Shown in pieces: positions 45,136-56,326 of a DNA stretch of 64,000 nucleotides (the first letter of the stretch is position 1; each line of letters starts with the position of its first letter). The notes under the pieces were generated by a model. That model was given only the letters and a program-made list of their open reading frames with translations. It had not been told where the DNA came from and ran no database searches. Both the position numbers and the translations under genes were made by a program. The stretch is from the NCBI RefSeq assembly GCF_033115175.1, contig NC_084830.1:38943409-39007408 (forward strand). Reading direction: 5' to 3'. The stretch comes from Lepus europaeus. Taxonomy: Eukaryota; Chordata; Mammalia; Lagomorpha; Leporidae.

Positions 45136-45450
45136 AAATAAAGAATGATAATGTTAAAAAAAGGATGAGGATATAGAATAGACTCTGGAATTCATGAAAT
45201 ATTAATATTTTTATTTGAGCATGATCTACAACTGATTACACCAAAAATAATAAACTTTTGTCCAAATAAGCACTGGAATCATGGGAAGGGGCCGGGTAAA
45301 GGGTGGATCCCTTGTTCTCCTTGTGCTTACTTCTTGTGCACAACATACTTGTGAAAAATTGCCATCATGTCAGATATATGATTTCAGGGAAATCTGAAAA
45401 TGTGGACTACGAATATGTACAGAAAACATGACTTGCAAAGGAAATAAGAT
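42430..45450. other. RIMS2 intron, few repeats
   Basis: Three kb without C SINEs. Contains the CA/TA microsatellite and an old-repeat-like stretch at 43100-43330 (aaatgggcagactgggatgt, gggccttccatgttgg) whose family I cannot name. Confidence 0.5.
45101..45136. repeat. CA/TA compound microsatellite
   Basis: (CA)10 passing into (TA)8. Confidence 0.92.
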
Positions 45451-45452
45451 TC

Positions 45453-45765
45453 CTGGGGCTGGTGTGGTGCAGAGGGTTAAGCTGTCATTTCAAACACTGT
45501 CGTCCTCTATCAGAGTGCCAGTTTGAGACCTGGCTGCTCCACTTCTGATCCAGTTCCCTCATAATGTGCCTGGAAAAGCCATGGAAGATGGCCCAAGTGC
45601 TTTGACCCTGTCACCCACATTTGAAACCTACATGGAGTTCCAGGCTCCTGGCTTTGGCACAGACCAGCCTCAGCCGTTGTAGCTATCTGGGGAGTGAACC
45701 AGAAATTGGAAGATCTTTCTGTCACTCTGCCTTTCAGATAAATAAATACACCATTTTTTTTTAAA
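45453..45765 (+). mobile_element. C-type SINE, diverged
   Basis: Head ctggggctggtgtggtgcag, tail ttcagataaataaataca. Confidence 0.8.
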
Positions 45766-45949
45766 GAAAGGAGCTAGTTTTTGTTTAATATCTGACTCTA
45801 TTATAGGAAAAGTAACTTGAAAAGCCTACTGTTACACTCTGATGAGAACCAACCACCATTTGTCAGAAAATAACAAGTGAGCATGTAACCTTTTTGCTGA
45901 CTGACTAGTTTTTACATAAATCCTCTTCATAAAAACTCTAGAACTCCCA

Positions 45950-46198
45950 CAGTGGAGGGGTCAGGCTCTGGTGTTACACTGATTCTCTTTGAGTTCCCAG
46001 CTGGGTGACACTGAGCAAGTACTTACCCTCTCTGTGACTCATTTTCTCAAACTGTGAGATGATGGTGATGCTAATAACGACTTCTACTCAGGATTTTTGT
46101 GAAGATTAAGGAAAATGACGCACTTAAAGTGCTTAGAAAAGTGCCTGATCCATAGAACACTCCAATGAATGGTACTGTTATTATTATTGCCACCACAA
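45950..46198 (+). mobile_element. MIR element
   Basis: Good MIR: ggctctggtgttacactgat, gggtgacactgagcaagtac, ctctctgtgactcattttct, aaagtgcttagaaaagtgcc. Confidence 0.75.
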
Positions 46199-46683
46199 TG
46201 GGAACAGAACACATGAACTCTAGGCCAGACTTCCCCACTGCCCAGCTGGCTCGTGGCCTTCTGAGTCATACCCTCCTCTCAATCTCTGACTCCTCGTTTA
46301 AGAAAAAGGCAGAGGAGGAGTGCAAATGATCGCTTCTCTCCCTTAGCTCCAAAGCCTGGACCATGACCCACAGCATCCATGGAGGCCATACACTACGCAA
46401 TCTCAATCTTCTGACAGGATTGAAGAATCTAGCTAATGCAATGAGTGTTTGTAGTAGCCCTTTAAAGCCTGTCTTTTTAAACGTTCCACTATCAGATACA
46501 TTAATAGGCTTATTGAAAAACTAAATTTATTTTTCAGCACCAAAAAATCATTGTGTCACATTCACAAGAAAAGCAATTTAACTTACATACAATTCATCAT
46601 GGTGATTCACATCATTGTTCCAAATGAGCTATCATCCAGTTCAATTTAAAAACCAAACAGCAGTGAAGGTCTACAGAAAATAA

Positions 46684-47070
46684 GTGTGGTAGGCAGAATT
46701 CTAAAAAGATGGTGCTCATGACTGTGCACTTTATATGGATAAGGGGCTTTTGCAGACGAGATTAAGATCACAAATTAGTTGACCACAAGATAAAGGAGAC
46801 TATCTGCGTGGGCCCGGCCCAGCCACAAAAGCCTTGCACTCAACGCACCTTGGCAGCCTTGAAGGTGGAACAGCCATGTGGAGAGCACCCGAGGACAACC
46901 ACCAACTGCAGTGATGCTGGGTTGACAGGGACCATAGGCCTACACCGGCGAGGAACAAGATTCTACCAACAACCTGAAGGGCCCTGGAAGCAGTCCCACC
47001 CCCCCCCCCCCAGCTCCATCAGAGCCTCCAGACAAGAGCCCTGCACAGCTCTGCATTCCTTTTAGGTAAA
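46684..47070 (+). mobile_element. MaLR-like LTR fragment, diverged
   Basis: tgtggtaggcagaattctaa, tggataaggggcttttgcag, gacgagattaagatcacaaa and atctgcgtgggcccggccca resemble an old MLT1-type LTR. Contains a C13 run (46999-47011). Confidence 0.5.
46999..47011. repeat. C13 homopolymer
   Basis: Uninterrupted run of thirteen C inside an LTR-like fragment. Confidence 0.9.
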
Positions 47071-47153
47071 TTTTTAAAAATGAGGAGACCTATAAAATAT
47101 CCCATTATGACCATGGGGGTCATGGGAATTTTAAGAATTTAGCTATGAGTTGT

Positions 47154-47459
47154 TTAAAAAAAAAAAAGATTTACAGAGTTACAGAGAGATAGACAGAGAT
47201 CTTTCATGAGCTGGTTCATTCCCCAAATGGCTACAATAGCTGGAGCTGGGCCAATCCAAAGCCAGGAGCCAGGAGCTTCTTCCAGGCCTCCCATGTAGAT
47301 ACAGGGACCCAAGCACTTGGGCCATCTTCCACTACTTTTCCCATGCCATTAGCAAGGAGCTGGATTAGAAGTGGAGCAGCCGGGACTTGAACCTGCACCC
47401 ATATAGGATGCCGGCACTGCAGGTGGTGGCCCTACCAGCTATGCCACAGCACCAGGCCT
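47154..47459 (-). mobile_element. C-type SINE
   Basis: A-run and agatttacagagttacagag start, head ccacagcaccaggcc. Flanks tagctatga and tagccatga. Confidence 0.85.
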
Positions 47460-47490
47460 CTAGCCATGATTTTTAAAATGTGTATTTTGA

Positions 47491-47749
47491 GGCCGGCGCC
47501 GTGGCTTAACAGGCTAATCCTCTGCCTTGCGGCGCCGGCACACCGGGTTCTAGTCGCGGTTGGGGCGCCGGATTCTATCCCGGTTGCCCCTCTTCCAGGC
47601 CAGCTCTCTGCTATGGCCCGGGAAGGCAGTGGAGGATGGCCCAAGTGCTTGGGCCCTGCACCCTCATGGGAGACCAGGAAAAGCACCTGGCTCCTGGCTT
47701 CGGATCAGCGTGATGCGCCAGCCGCAGGGGCCATTGGAGGGTGAACCAA
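47491..47749 (+). mobile_element. C-type SINE, young group, 3'-truncated
   Basis: Well-preserved head ggccggcgccgtggcttaac and B-box-like gggttctagtcgcgg. It stops at gggtgaaccaac with no CT tract or tail. Confidence 0.88.
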
Positions 47750-47811
47750 CATAACACATTATAGTTATGTATGTGTGTGTTGTATATACTTTTTTCAAAA
47801 TACACATTTTT

Positions 47812-48161
47812 TTATTTTATTTATTTATTTTTTGACAGGCAGAGTGGACAGTGAGAGAGAGAGACAGAGAGAAAGGTCTTCCTTTGCCGTTGGTTCACCC
47901 TCCAATGGCCGCCGCGGTAGCGCGCTACGGCCGGCACACCGCGCTGATCCGATGGCAGGAGCCAGGTGCTTCTCCTGGTCTCCCATGGGGTGCAGGGCCC
48001 AAGCACTTGGGCCATCCTCCACTGCACTCCCTGGCCACAGCAGAGAGCTGGCCTGGAAGAGGGGCAACCGGGACAGGATCGGTGCCCCGACCGGGACTAG
48101 AACCCGGTGTGCCGGCGCCGCAAGGCGGAGGATTAGCCTAGTGAGCCGCGGCGCCCGCCTA
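47812..48161 (-). mobile_element. C-type SINE, young group, inverted next to the truncated copy
   Basis: Complete reverse-complement copy: ttttttgacaggcagagtgg start, head gagccgcggcgcccgcc. Carries gatccgatggcagg and catggggtgcagg. Confidence 0.9.
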
Positions 48162-48245
48162 ACCATTAATTATTTCAAATTGTACTTTCACATTCTTCCA
48201 CTTTGCTTCTCTGATTTTTCAAGCTTTAAGAATTGCTTCCAGGGG

Positions 48246-48553
48246 GCACTGAGTGTATGGCGTAGTGGTTAATTCACTGCTTAGAATGCCCACATCCCAT
48301 GTTGGAGTACCTGGGTTTAATACCTTGCTCTGAATCCTGATTCCAGCTTCCTGAAAATGTACACCCTGAGAGGCGCAAATGATGACCTAAGAAGTTGGGC
48401 TCCTGCCCCTGATGTGAGAAATCTGGCTTGAGTTTCTGGCTCCTGGTTTTGGCCTCACCCAGCCCCAGTTGTTGTGGGCAACTGGGGAGTAAACAGCAGA
48501 TGGGTGATTCTCTCTCTGCCTTTCAAATAAGTTAAAAAATAAATTTAAAAAAA
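48246..48553 (+). mobile_element. Old, diverged SINE of the C group
   Basis: Head-like ggcgtagtggttaattcact, gcccacatcccatgttggag, tail ctttcaaataagttaaaaaa. Same older subfamily type as 9551-9858. Confidence 0.7.
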
Positions 48554-48654
48554 ATTTGCCTCTACTGCCTTCAGCAAGCTCAATGATGGCCAATGTGGGC
48601 ACAACTTCCCATCAACAGATTTTATACCAAGACATGAAAGAAGCTGATTTATTT

Positions 48655-49002
48655 ACTTGTTTGGTCCTGCGGGACCTCAATACGGGGAGCATTGTCAAGA
48701 GCAGATTCCTATAACTAAGTATAGACAGAGCAAAGTCCTCCAGCCATTGGTTCATTCCTCAAAATGCATTAAAAGCTAGGGCTGGACCAGATCAAATCCA
48801 GGACCCCCAGAACTCCATCGGGGTCTCCCTCACAGGTAGAAGGGACCCATGCACTTGAGCCATCATCTGCTATTCCACAAGATACACATTGGCAGAAAGC
48901 TGGGTCAGAAGTGGAGGAGCTAGAACTGAACCCAGGCCTCTGACATGGGATACAGGCATCCGAAGCAGTCACTTAAACTGCTGAGCCAAACATCCACCCC
49001 TA
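48655..49002 (-). mobile_element. Old C-group SINE
   Basis: Weakly preserved tail (ctgatttatttacttgtttg), body gggctggaccagatcaaatc, head ctgctgagccaaacatccac. Start uncertain. Confidence 0.6.
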
Positions 49003-50190
49003 TTTCTTATTATAACCAAACCAAATCTATTCTCACAGATACTTATACAGTAGTATAAGTATATAAGGCAGCTTTCCATTGTCTTTTAAATAAGAGGTTT
49101 TACAGTTTTGTAATTTTTGTTTTCACCATTAGGAAATTGATCAATTTGAATTCAGCTCTGTTAATAAAAGTCTGTATTTGATATTCTATTTTATAAATGT
49201 TTTCATGATTTTTAGATTTATAAGCATGTTTAAAGAAACTTTAAACTGTTGAAAAACTTCATATTCATATTTTAAGCATATTAAAACAAGAAATTTCAAT
49301 ATTTAGAATGGTTTTAGACTTACAAGAAAATTGTGAAGATAGTAGAGAGTTTAGAACACTCCACATACAGTTTCCCCTATTATTAACATCTTAAATGGGT
49401 GTGGTAAATATGTCAAAATTAATGGCCTTACTTTTGTGATCTAGGATACTACATTACATTTAGTCATCATTTCTCCTTAGATTCCTCTTGGAAATAAATT
49501 TTTAATGTCTCTAATTCCTGATAGTCTTTTACATTTATAACTTATTTAGTTCAACCTTTATACATGAAATTAGCATGTGGTATGGTGATTCACAATACAG
49601 CCATGCACCTCACAATTACACATTGATCAACAATGGATCATGTATATGACAGTGATCTATAGGATGATAATGGATTTAAAATATTGCTATCATCTGGTGA
49701 TGATAATGTTGTAGCCTGATGCATCACTTTCATGTTTGTGCTGATACTGGTGTAAATATATTCACAACTGCTAGTTGTATAGAACTATAGCATATATATA
49801 AAGTAAATAATAACTGTTCTGATAATAAAGGACAATGTTACTGGTTTATGTATTTACTATACTATAATTTCTGTTGTTAGTTAGAAGGTACTCGCACAAG
49901 TTTACTGTCATACAGTATGCTGTGTGACACTGGCAGTAGTTCATCAATCCTGTCCTTACTGAGCCTCTTAATTAAAAGAAGAGGCCACAGCAAGCGACTG
50001 ACCTATGTACTCTCTACGTTTGGGTAGTTACCCCGTCCATGATGTTCATACGATTATGACATTGCTAACAATACATTTTTCAGAGTGCATTCCTGTCATT
50101 AAGCAAAGCATAACCATTGTATTCATAAATATAATCATTTAGTTTCAGTGAAAACAATATATGAATTGAAAATACTCATCAACAGAAAAT
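49003..50190. other. RIMS2 intron, AT-rich, nothing recognised
   Basis: No SINE. 49290-49640 resembles very old L1-like sequence but I cannot assign it. Confidence 0.4.
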
Positions 50191-50510
50191 AGGGGTCAGT
50201 CTTGTGGTGCAGTGGGTTACACCACTGCCTGCCACCCTGGTATCCCAGAAGGACACCAGTTAGAGGGTTCAAGTTTTGGCTGTTCCACTTCTGATCTAAC
50301 TCACTGCTAATGCACCTGGGAAAGCAGCAGAAGGTGGCCCAAGTATTTGAGCCCTTGCCATCCATGTGGGAGACCCAGATGAAGTTTTAGGCTCCTTGCT
50401 TCAGCCTTGTCCAGCGCCAGCTATTGCAGCTATCTGGGGATTGAACCAGTGGATGGACCTCTCTTTCTCTCTCTGTAATTCTCCCTTACAAATAAATAAA
50501 ATCTTTTTAA
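50191..50510 (+). mobile_element. C-type SINE
   Basis: Head ggggtcagtcttgtggtgca, tail acaaataaataaaatctttt. Confidence 0.83.
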
Positions 50511-51318
50511 AAAGAAAATGTATCATATCATAAGAGAAAATGCTAAATGTAAGAAAACAAGTTTTCAATACTACATTAACTTATACTGTTTGACATTAAA
50601 AAGGACAGAATTGAAGGTTTTAAATATATTAGATATGCTTAATATTAAATTCTATTCAAATTGCCACTTCCAATATAACAACTGAGTGAGGCCAGGGTCA
50701 GTCCTGCATGTTAAAGTTATGGAATGAGAGGTTTCCAGGGAGCAGGATATTCACAGAGTGCCAAAGAATCACTCCATCACTCCAGAGATTACTTAGTAAT
50801 TACAATGGGAAAGTATATCTTTTCCATAGACAGAATCTGGAAATCATCTCTTAGCCAAGTGATCACACTTAGCTTGCCACGGTGTGTCTACTGATGGGAT
50901 ATATAAAGTTTACGCTGCACCTATGACATTTAACTTGAATCTAATTACACTTCTATATCTAATGTCTAGTTTACTGAAAATACAGGAAATAAAGAAACTA
51001 TCAGAGAAATCCAGAATTTTAGACATTCTACAAGATAATTTTTTTGGACTCTTCAAAATCAGCTTCATAAAAAAAGTGAAAGTATTCTTATAGACCAACC
51101 ATGAAAATCAAATGCAATGAGTGGGTCTTGACCAAATTCTGGATTGAGGAGGAAAACAAAATGCTTTAACTGAAGGAAATTAAGTATGAAATTAATAGAG
51201 GTGATAATGCTTTGCTAATTTTATGTAGCTTTTTCTTTTTGTAATTAGGAGATGCATGATAAATACTTAGATGTGAAGTATGCTGATATCTTCAATTTAC
51301 CTTACTCTAAAAAATACA

Positions 51319-51561
51319 GGGGTTTGGTGCTGTGGCTTAGTGGGTAAAGCTGTCGCCTGCAGTGCCGGCATCCCATATGGCTGTCCGGGTCACGTGGGAG
51401 ACCTGGAAGAAGCTCCTGGCTCCTGGATCAATCGGTGCAGCTCTGGTTGTTGCAGCCATCTGGGGAGTTAACCAGTGGATGGAAGACCTCTCTTTCTCTC
51501 TGTCTCTCCTTTGTTCTCTGTGTAACTCTTTCAAATAAATAAATAAATCTTTTAAAAAATA
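51319..51561 (+). mobile_element. C-type SINE with about 90-bp internal deletion
   Basis: Head ggggtttggtgctgtggctt; at catatggctgtccgggtcac it jumps to gtgggagacctggaagaagc. Tail caaataaataaataaatctt. Confidence 0.83.
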
Positions 51562-51680
51562 TATACCTACATGTGTGTTTGGCAAAAATATATGCTGTAT
51601 GGGTGTGTTTATGTGTGTCCGCATATGTGCAATTGTGCACAGTGGGGGGAGATGATCAAGTCAATTAAAATTGGTTAATT

Positions 51681-51984
51681 TGGGTAGGTGTTGTGGCAAA
51701 ATGGGTTAGGTTGCCACTTGGGATGCCCACATCCCACACTGCAGTGCCATTTCAAGTTCTGGCCACCTTCTGGTCCAGCTCCCTGCTAATGCTCCTGGGA
51801 AGCAGTAGATGATGGCTCAAGTATTTAAGTTCCCGCCACCTGGGCGGGGAGACCCAGCAGTTCCTGGCCCCTGGCTTCAGTCTGGCACAGCCCCAGGTGT
51901 TCTGACCATTTTGGGAGTGAACAAACTGATGGGAGATCTCTCTCTTTCTCTCTCAGCCTTTTCAAATCAACTTTTTAAAAAAGA
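51681..51984 (+). mobile_element. Old C-group SINE
   Basis: Head gtaggtgttgtggcaaaatg, ggatgcccacatcccacact, tail ttcaaatcaactttttaaaa. Confidence 0.7.
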
Positions 51985-52011
51985 TTAACCTATGTAGTTG
52001 ATATTCATTCC

Positions 52012-52327
52012 TTTTTTTTTTTTTTTTTTTTGACAGGCAGAGTGGACAGTGAGAGAGAGACAGAGAGAAAGGTCTTCCTTTTGCCGTTGGTTCACCCTCC
52101 GGCGCACCGTGCTGATCCGATGGCAGGAGCCAGGTGCTTCTCCTGGTCTCCCATGGGGTGCAGGGCCCAAGCACTTGGGCCATCCTCCACTACACTCCCT
52201 GGCCACAGCAGAGAGCTGGCCTGGAAGAGGGGCAACCGGGACAGGATTGGTGCCCCGACCAGGACTAGAACCCGGTGTGCTGGCGCCGCAAGGCGGAGGA
52301 TTAGCCTAGTGAGCCGCGGCGCCGGCC
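52012..52327 (-). mobile_element. C-type SINE, young group, with 28-bp internal deletion
   Basis: ttttttgacaggcagagtgg start, head gtgagccgcggcgccggcc. Duplication cattccttttttt on both sides (52006 and 52328). It lacks the aatggccgccgcgg segment that 47812-48161 retains. Confidence 0.9.
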
Positions 52328-52340
52328 CATTCCTTTTTTT

Positions 52341-53179
52341 ATGTTTAAAATATTTCAAAATAAAAGTTGAAAAGGAAAAAAAAACCTCAATTACTAAGTT
52401 CAAGGTCAAGGATAGAAATAAAAAGGTACTGTGTCTTCCCAAACAACCATGTGAAGACGCTGTGGATATAAAATCCAACCACCTGTAGTCTGCACAGTAG
52501 CACTGTATCATGGTTATTATTATTACTATTACTTTCCACAGGAGTAAGTTGCCCAAATCAATGATGAGACCGGCAATATATACCTGTATTTGTTTCTCAA
52601 TGCATGCTGGTTACCACCTGCATTTTATATTTTGCACACTAATTTCTAACTTTTAGAGTAATTTGTGACTTGAAACCTCATCTCATGTTCTCCTTGCAGA
52701 ACCAAATGAACAAATCGTTTTATGGGTAGTGTTGAGATTCAGGTAATTTATGCTCCCTTGTTCTTTAATGAAAAATGAGAAAATGTTTTATTGCCGAACT
52801 CAGGGTTCACAAACATGGAGGCAACATAAATTTATGATAAATATTAAAACAAATGTGCTAGGAACAACTTTCTCTTATAATACACATATGCATTTTAATC
52901 TTTCAGTGCACAACACAATGTGCACCTTTCAACAAGTGTGCAACAGCAGTCAAAGGGAAAACACTGCGAAAAATTGTTGATTTGCCACCATCTGGGACTG
53001 CAGAGGACCTCTTTGTATCTTGATCCTCATCCACAAAACAGAGGGGCCATGCCAGAAGACCAGGACACCCTTTTCCCACTGTGAATCCCTTTATTAATAC
53101 TGATGTTTAACAAGAAATGAAACCATGCTTCTGCTTTCTTGCTGTGTGTCATTTTATTTTCATAAAAATAAGGCTTATT
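52341..53179. other. RIMS2 intron, nothing recognised
   Basis: AT-rich with no repeat family or coding block. Confidence 0.5.
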
Positions 53180-53193
53180 ATTTTGGTATTCTT

Positions 53194-53575
53194 TCTTTTT
53201 AAAATGTTTTGTGTAACTGTCTTAGCCAGCTCATTTCAGGCAACTTTTTTTTTTAAGACTTACTTATTCATTTGAAAGCCAGAGTTAGAGAGAAGGAGAG
53301 ACAGAGAGATCTTCTTTCCACTGGTTCATTTTCCAGACGGCCACACGAGCCAGGACTGGGCCAGGCCAAAGCCAGGAGCCAGGAGCTTCTTTCACATTGC
53401 CCAAGTGGGCAGCAGGGGCCTAAGCACTTGGCCCACCTTTCATTGATTTTCCCAGGCCATTAGTAGGGAGCTAGATGGGAAATGGAGCAGCTGGGACACA
53501 AGCTGGAGTTCATATGAGATCCCAGCATTGCAGGTGGTAGCTTTACCTGCTATGTCATAACGCTGCCCTCCCCCC
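53194..53575 (-). mobile_element. C-type SINE with candidate 3' extension
   Basis: SINE proper about 53250-53568 (aagacttacttattcatttg to tgtcataacgctgccc). The matching flanks attttggtattctt sit at 53180-53193 and 53576-53589. That leaves about 55 bp of extra sequence between the SINE tail and the left flank. Confidence 0.75.
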
Positions 53576-53924
53576 ATTTTGGTATTCTTAAAACATGGAA
53601 ATATAAGAAATCACATCTGTCACATAAGAAATCACATTTGTCCTTTTTATGGTACTTTTTTATTCTTACTGCCTGATGCTGCTATTACAGTACTAAGGAT
53701 TAAGTGAAAATCCATTACAAAATAAAGACTTGATCCAAAGTTAAAATAGTTAGAGATTTGCACAGGCCCCCTTTTTTCTGCTTTTTAAAAACAATCACCT
53801 CTATCCACGGTCATGCATTAGCCCACTGATACTTGTGACCGTTTCTCTCTCAAGAATGGATGTGACATACCATCACCATGTTCTTAAGTCTCAAGATATT
53901 TTGAAGCAGTATTTTATGGTGGTA

Positions 53925-54115
53925 TGATCATGACATTTTAGAATTAGATGATATAAGGTCAAGTTCCTATGTGACCATGTGTAAACTCCGGGTGAGCAAT
54001 TTATCTCCCTGAAGCTCAGAGTTTTTATGTGTAAATTTGGGATCATACTTAGCTTATGATATCCAGTATAGGAAATGTAGTAGTGTTTAACATAGAGTGA
54101 TGACTAATGATAAGA
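53925..54115 (+). mobile_element. MIR-like element
   Basis: tgaccatgtgtaaactccgg, gagcaatttatctccctgaa, atgtgtaaatttgggatcat. Confidence 0.55.
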
Positions 54116-54506
54116 TACTATAATCAAGGTGAAAGTTATGGAAGCTGTAAAATGTTATACAATTCCTTATTTGGAAAAATGATTGTAATGACATATGAAA
54201 TTATCCTGAACTTGGTGGGAAGAAAACTATGCATAAATAACTGGAGTCTGTTGACCAAACTGGCTAAGAGATTGACTTCTCACCCAAATTCATCTTTCTT
54301 AGAAGATTTCAAGGTGCGTGTCATTATTGAGAACAAAGGAAGTTGACAGAAATCAGAAGCTACATACTAAAAGACCAGAGTCTTCAGTCTGAAAGCTGTT
54401 GTCCAAATGAGGTGTTTGGTTGGAGTGGGACTTGAAACTGACTGGAAGCGAACAGACTCTAAGCTTACTAATTTCTGAAAGGCCAGTATAAAAAGTTATT
54501 ATTGGG

Positions 54507-54830
54507 GCCGGCACTGTGGCATAGTGGATAAAGCTGTTGCCTGCAGTGCCAGCATCCCATTCAGGTGCCAGTTCGAATCCGGCTGCTCCACTTCCCATTC
54601 AGTTCTCTGCTGCGGCCTGGGAAAGCAGTAGAAGATGGCCCAAGTGCTTGGGCCCCTGCACCCACATGGGAGACCCAGAGGAATCTCCTGGCTCCTGGCT
54701 TCAGATTGGCGCAGCTCCAACTGTTGCGGCCAACTGGAGAGTGAACCAGCGGATAGAAGACCTCTCTCTCTCTCTGCCTCTCCTCTCTCTGTGTAACTCT
54801 TTCAAATAAATAAATAAATCTTTAAAACAA
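54507..54830 (+). mobile_element. C-type SINE
   Basis: Head ggggccggcactgtggcata, tail caaataaataaataaatctt. Flanks aaaaagttatta and aaaaagtgatta. Confidence 0.88.
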
Positions 54831-55660
54831 AAAGTGATTACTAGCTCATCTTATATAATTCTGTTCAACCCCTATAGATAGCTATTACATTTCCAATCCT
54901 GTACTAGCAAGAATCAGCTCCAGGGAGCTTCCTTTTCAAACACAAACCTTTGTGGTCATGTTGAATAAAGGGCAAAAAAAGGTCTCCCGGGAAATATACA
55001 AAACTAGGGCTGCTAGATGAGTAAACTAAGACAACTACTCTCCCATTAATCTTTGCCATTTCTACCCAGAGGGATTGGAAAATGCGGGAATGATACTTTT
55101 GTGTTTTCTATTCTCTCCTTTCTAAATGGATTTTTTTATTTTGATTATTCTATTGTTATTGTGCTGTTAAACTGGATGTACTAGATGTATTGTAATCTAT
55201 TCTTAAGCATAATATGAGGAGCCACATATGGATATGAGGGAAACAACTACACATTACTCAAAGATCCAAGACTTCAACCTGCAGCAGTAAATGGATGATA
55301 TTTTATACCTGCCTTCCTGAGGAGGAATTGGCAATGTTCTATCGGCAAAAATAAGAGTGTGAATGGATATCTGAATGGTTAAATCTGCAGAAAAAGTTAA
55401 AACTTAGAACTACATATCCTTTACCTTAGATTTCATCTTCAGAATTTTTCCCTTTCCTGTCTTCTTATGCTTATTGAACACAGAGGAAAATAACCAAATA
55501 GCAAACTGTTATTCAAACAAATTGAAAATAGCTAATCAGGTTGAGATTAATAGCTTTTCTTGTAACTACTGGTAATTATTTTATTTTATAAGAAGATACT
55601 TATTAATGTTTTTGGTTCACCAGCAATGTGGTCCATCTGCCTGTATGTAAAAAAAAAAAA
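54831..55660. other. RIMS2 intron, nothing recognised
   Basis: AT-rich with an A13 run before the first of two SINEs. Confidence 0.5.
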
Positions 55661-55672
55661 AAACTCATCCTG

Positions 55673-55964
55673 GCCGGTGCCGTGGCTCACTTGGCTAATC
55701 TAGTCCTGGTTGGGGCACCGGATTCTGTCCTCCTCTTCCAGTCCAGCCTCTACTGTGGCTCGGGAATGCAGTGGAGGATGGCCCAAGTGCTTGGGCCCCT
55801 GTACCCACATGGGAGACGAAGAGGAAGCACCTGGCTCCTGGCTTCGGATCGGCACAGCGTGCTGGCCATAGTGGCCATTTGGGGGGTGAACCAACAGAAA
55901 GGAAGACCTTTGTCTCTGCCTCTCTCTCTTACTGTCTAACTCTGCCTGTCCAAAAAAAAAAAAA
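55673..55964 (+). mobile_element. C-type SINE, young group, with head deletion
   Basis: Head ggccggtgccgtggctcact; about 25 bp lost before tagtcctggttggggc. Tail ctgcctgtccaaaaaaaaaa. Flanks actcatcct and attcatcct. Confidence 0.85.
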
Positions 55965-55977
55965 TTCATCCTTCCTG

Positions 55978-56326
55978 GGGCCGGCGCTGTGGTATAGTGG
56001 CACAGCAGGTTAATGCCATGGCCTGAGCACCAGCATCCCATATGGGTGCTGGTTTGAGACCTGGCTGCTCCACTTTCTATCCAGCTCTCTGCTATGGCCT
56101 GGGAAAGCAGTGAAAGATGGCCCAAGTCCTTGGGCCCCTGCACCCACGTGGGAGACTCAGAAGAAGCTCCTGGCTCCTGGCTTTGGATTTGCGCAGTTCC
56201 CGCTGTTGCAGCCAATTGGGGAATGAACCAGCAGATGGGGAGACCTCTCACCTCTCTCTCTCTCTCTCTGCTGTCCTCTCTCTGTGTAACTCTGACTTTC
56301 AAATAAATAAATAAATCTTAAAAAAA
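55978..56326 (+). mobile_element. C-type SINE inserted in the flank of the previous one
   Basis: Head ggggccggcgctgtggtata, tail caaataaataaataaatctt. Flanks aaaaaattcatccttcc and aaaaaacctcatctttcc. Confidence 0.87.

Noticed and set aside
47775-48272. 165-codon frame, and similar 100-200 codon frames at 52030, 55700 and 62802
   Set aside because: They run through C SINEs, whose GC-rich bodies are open in several frames.
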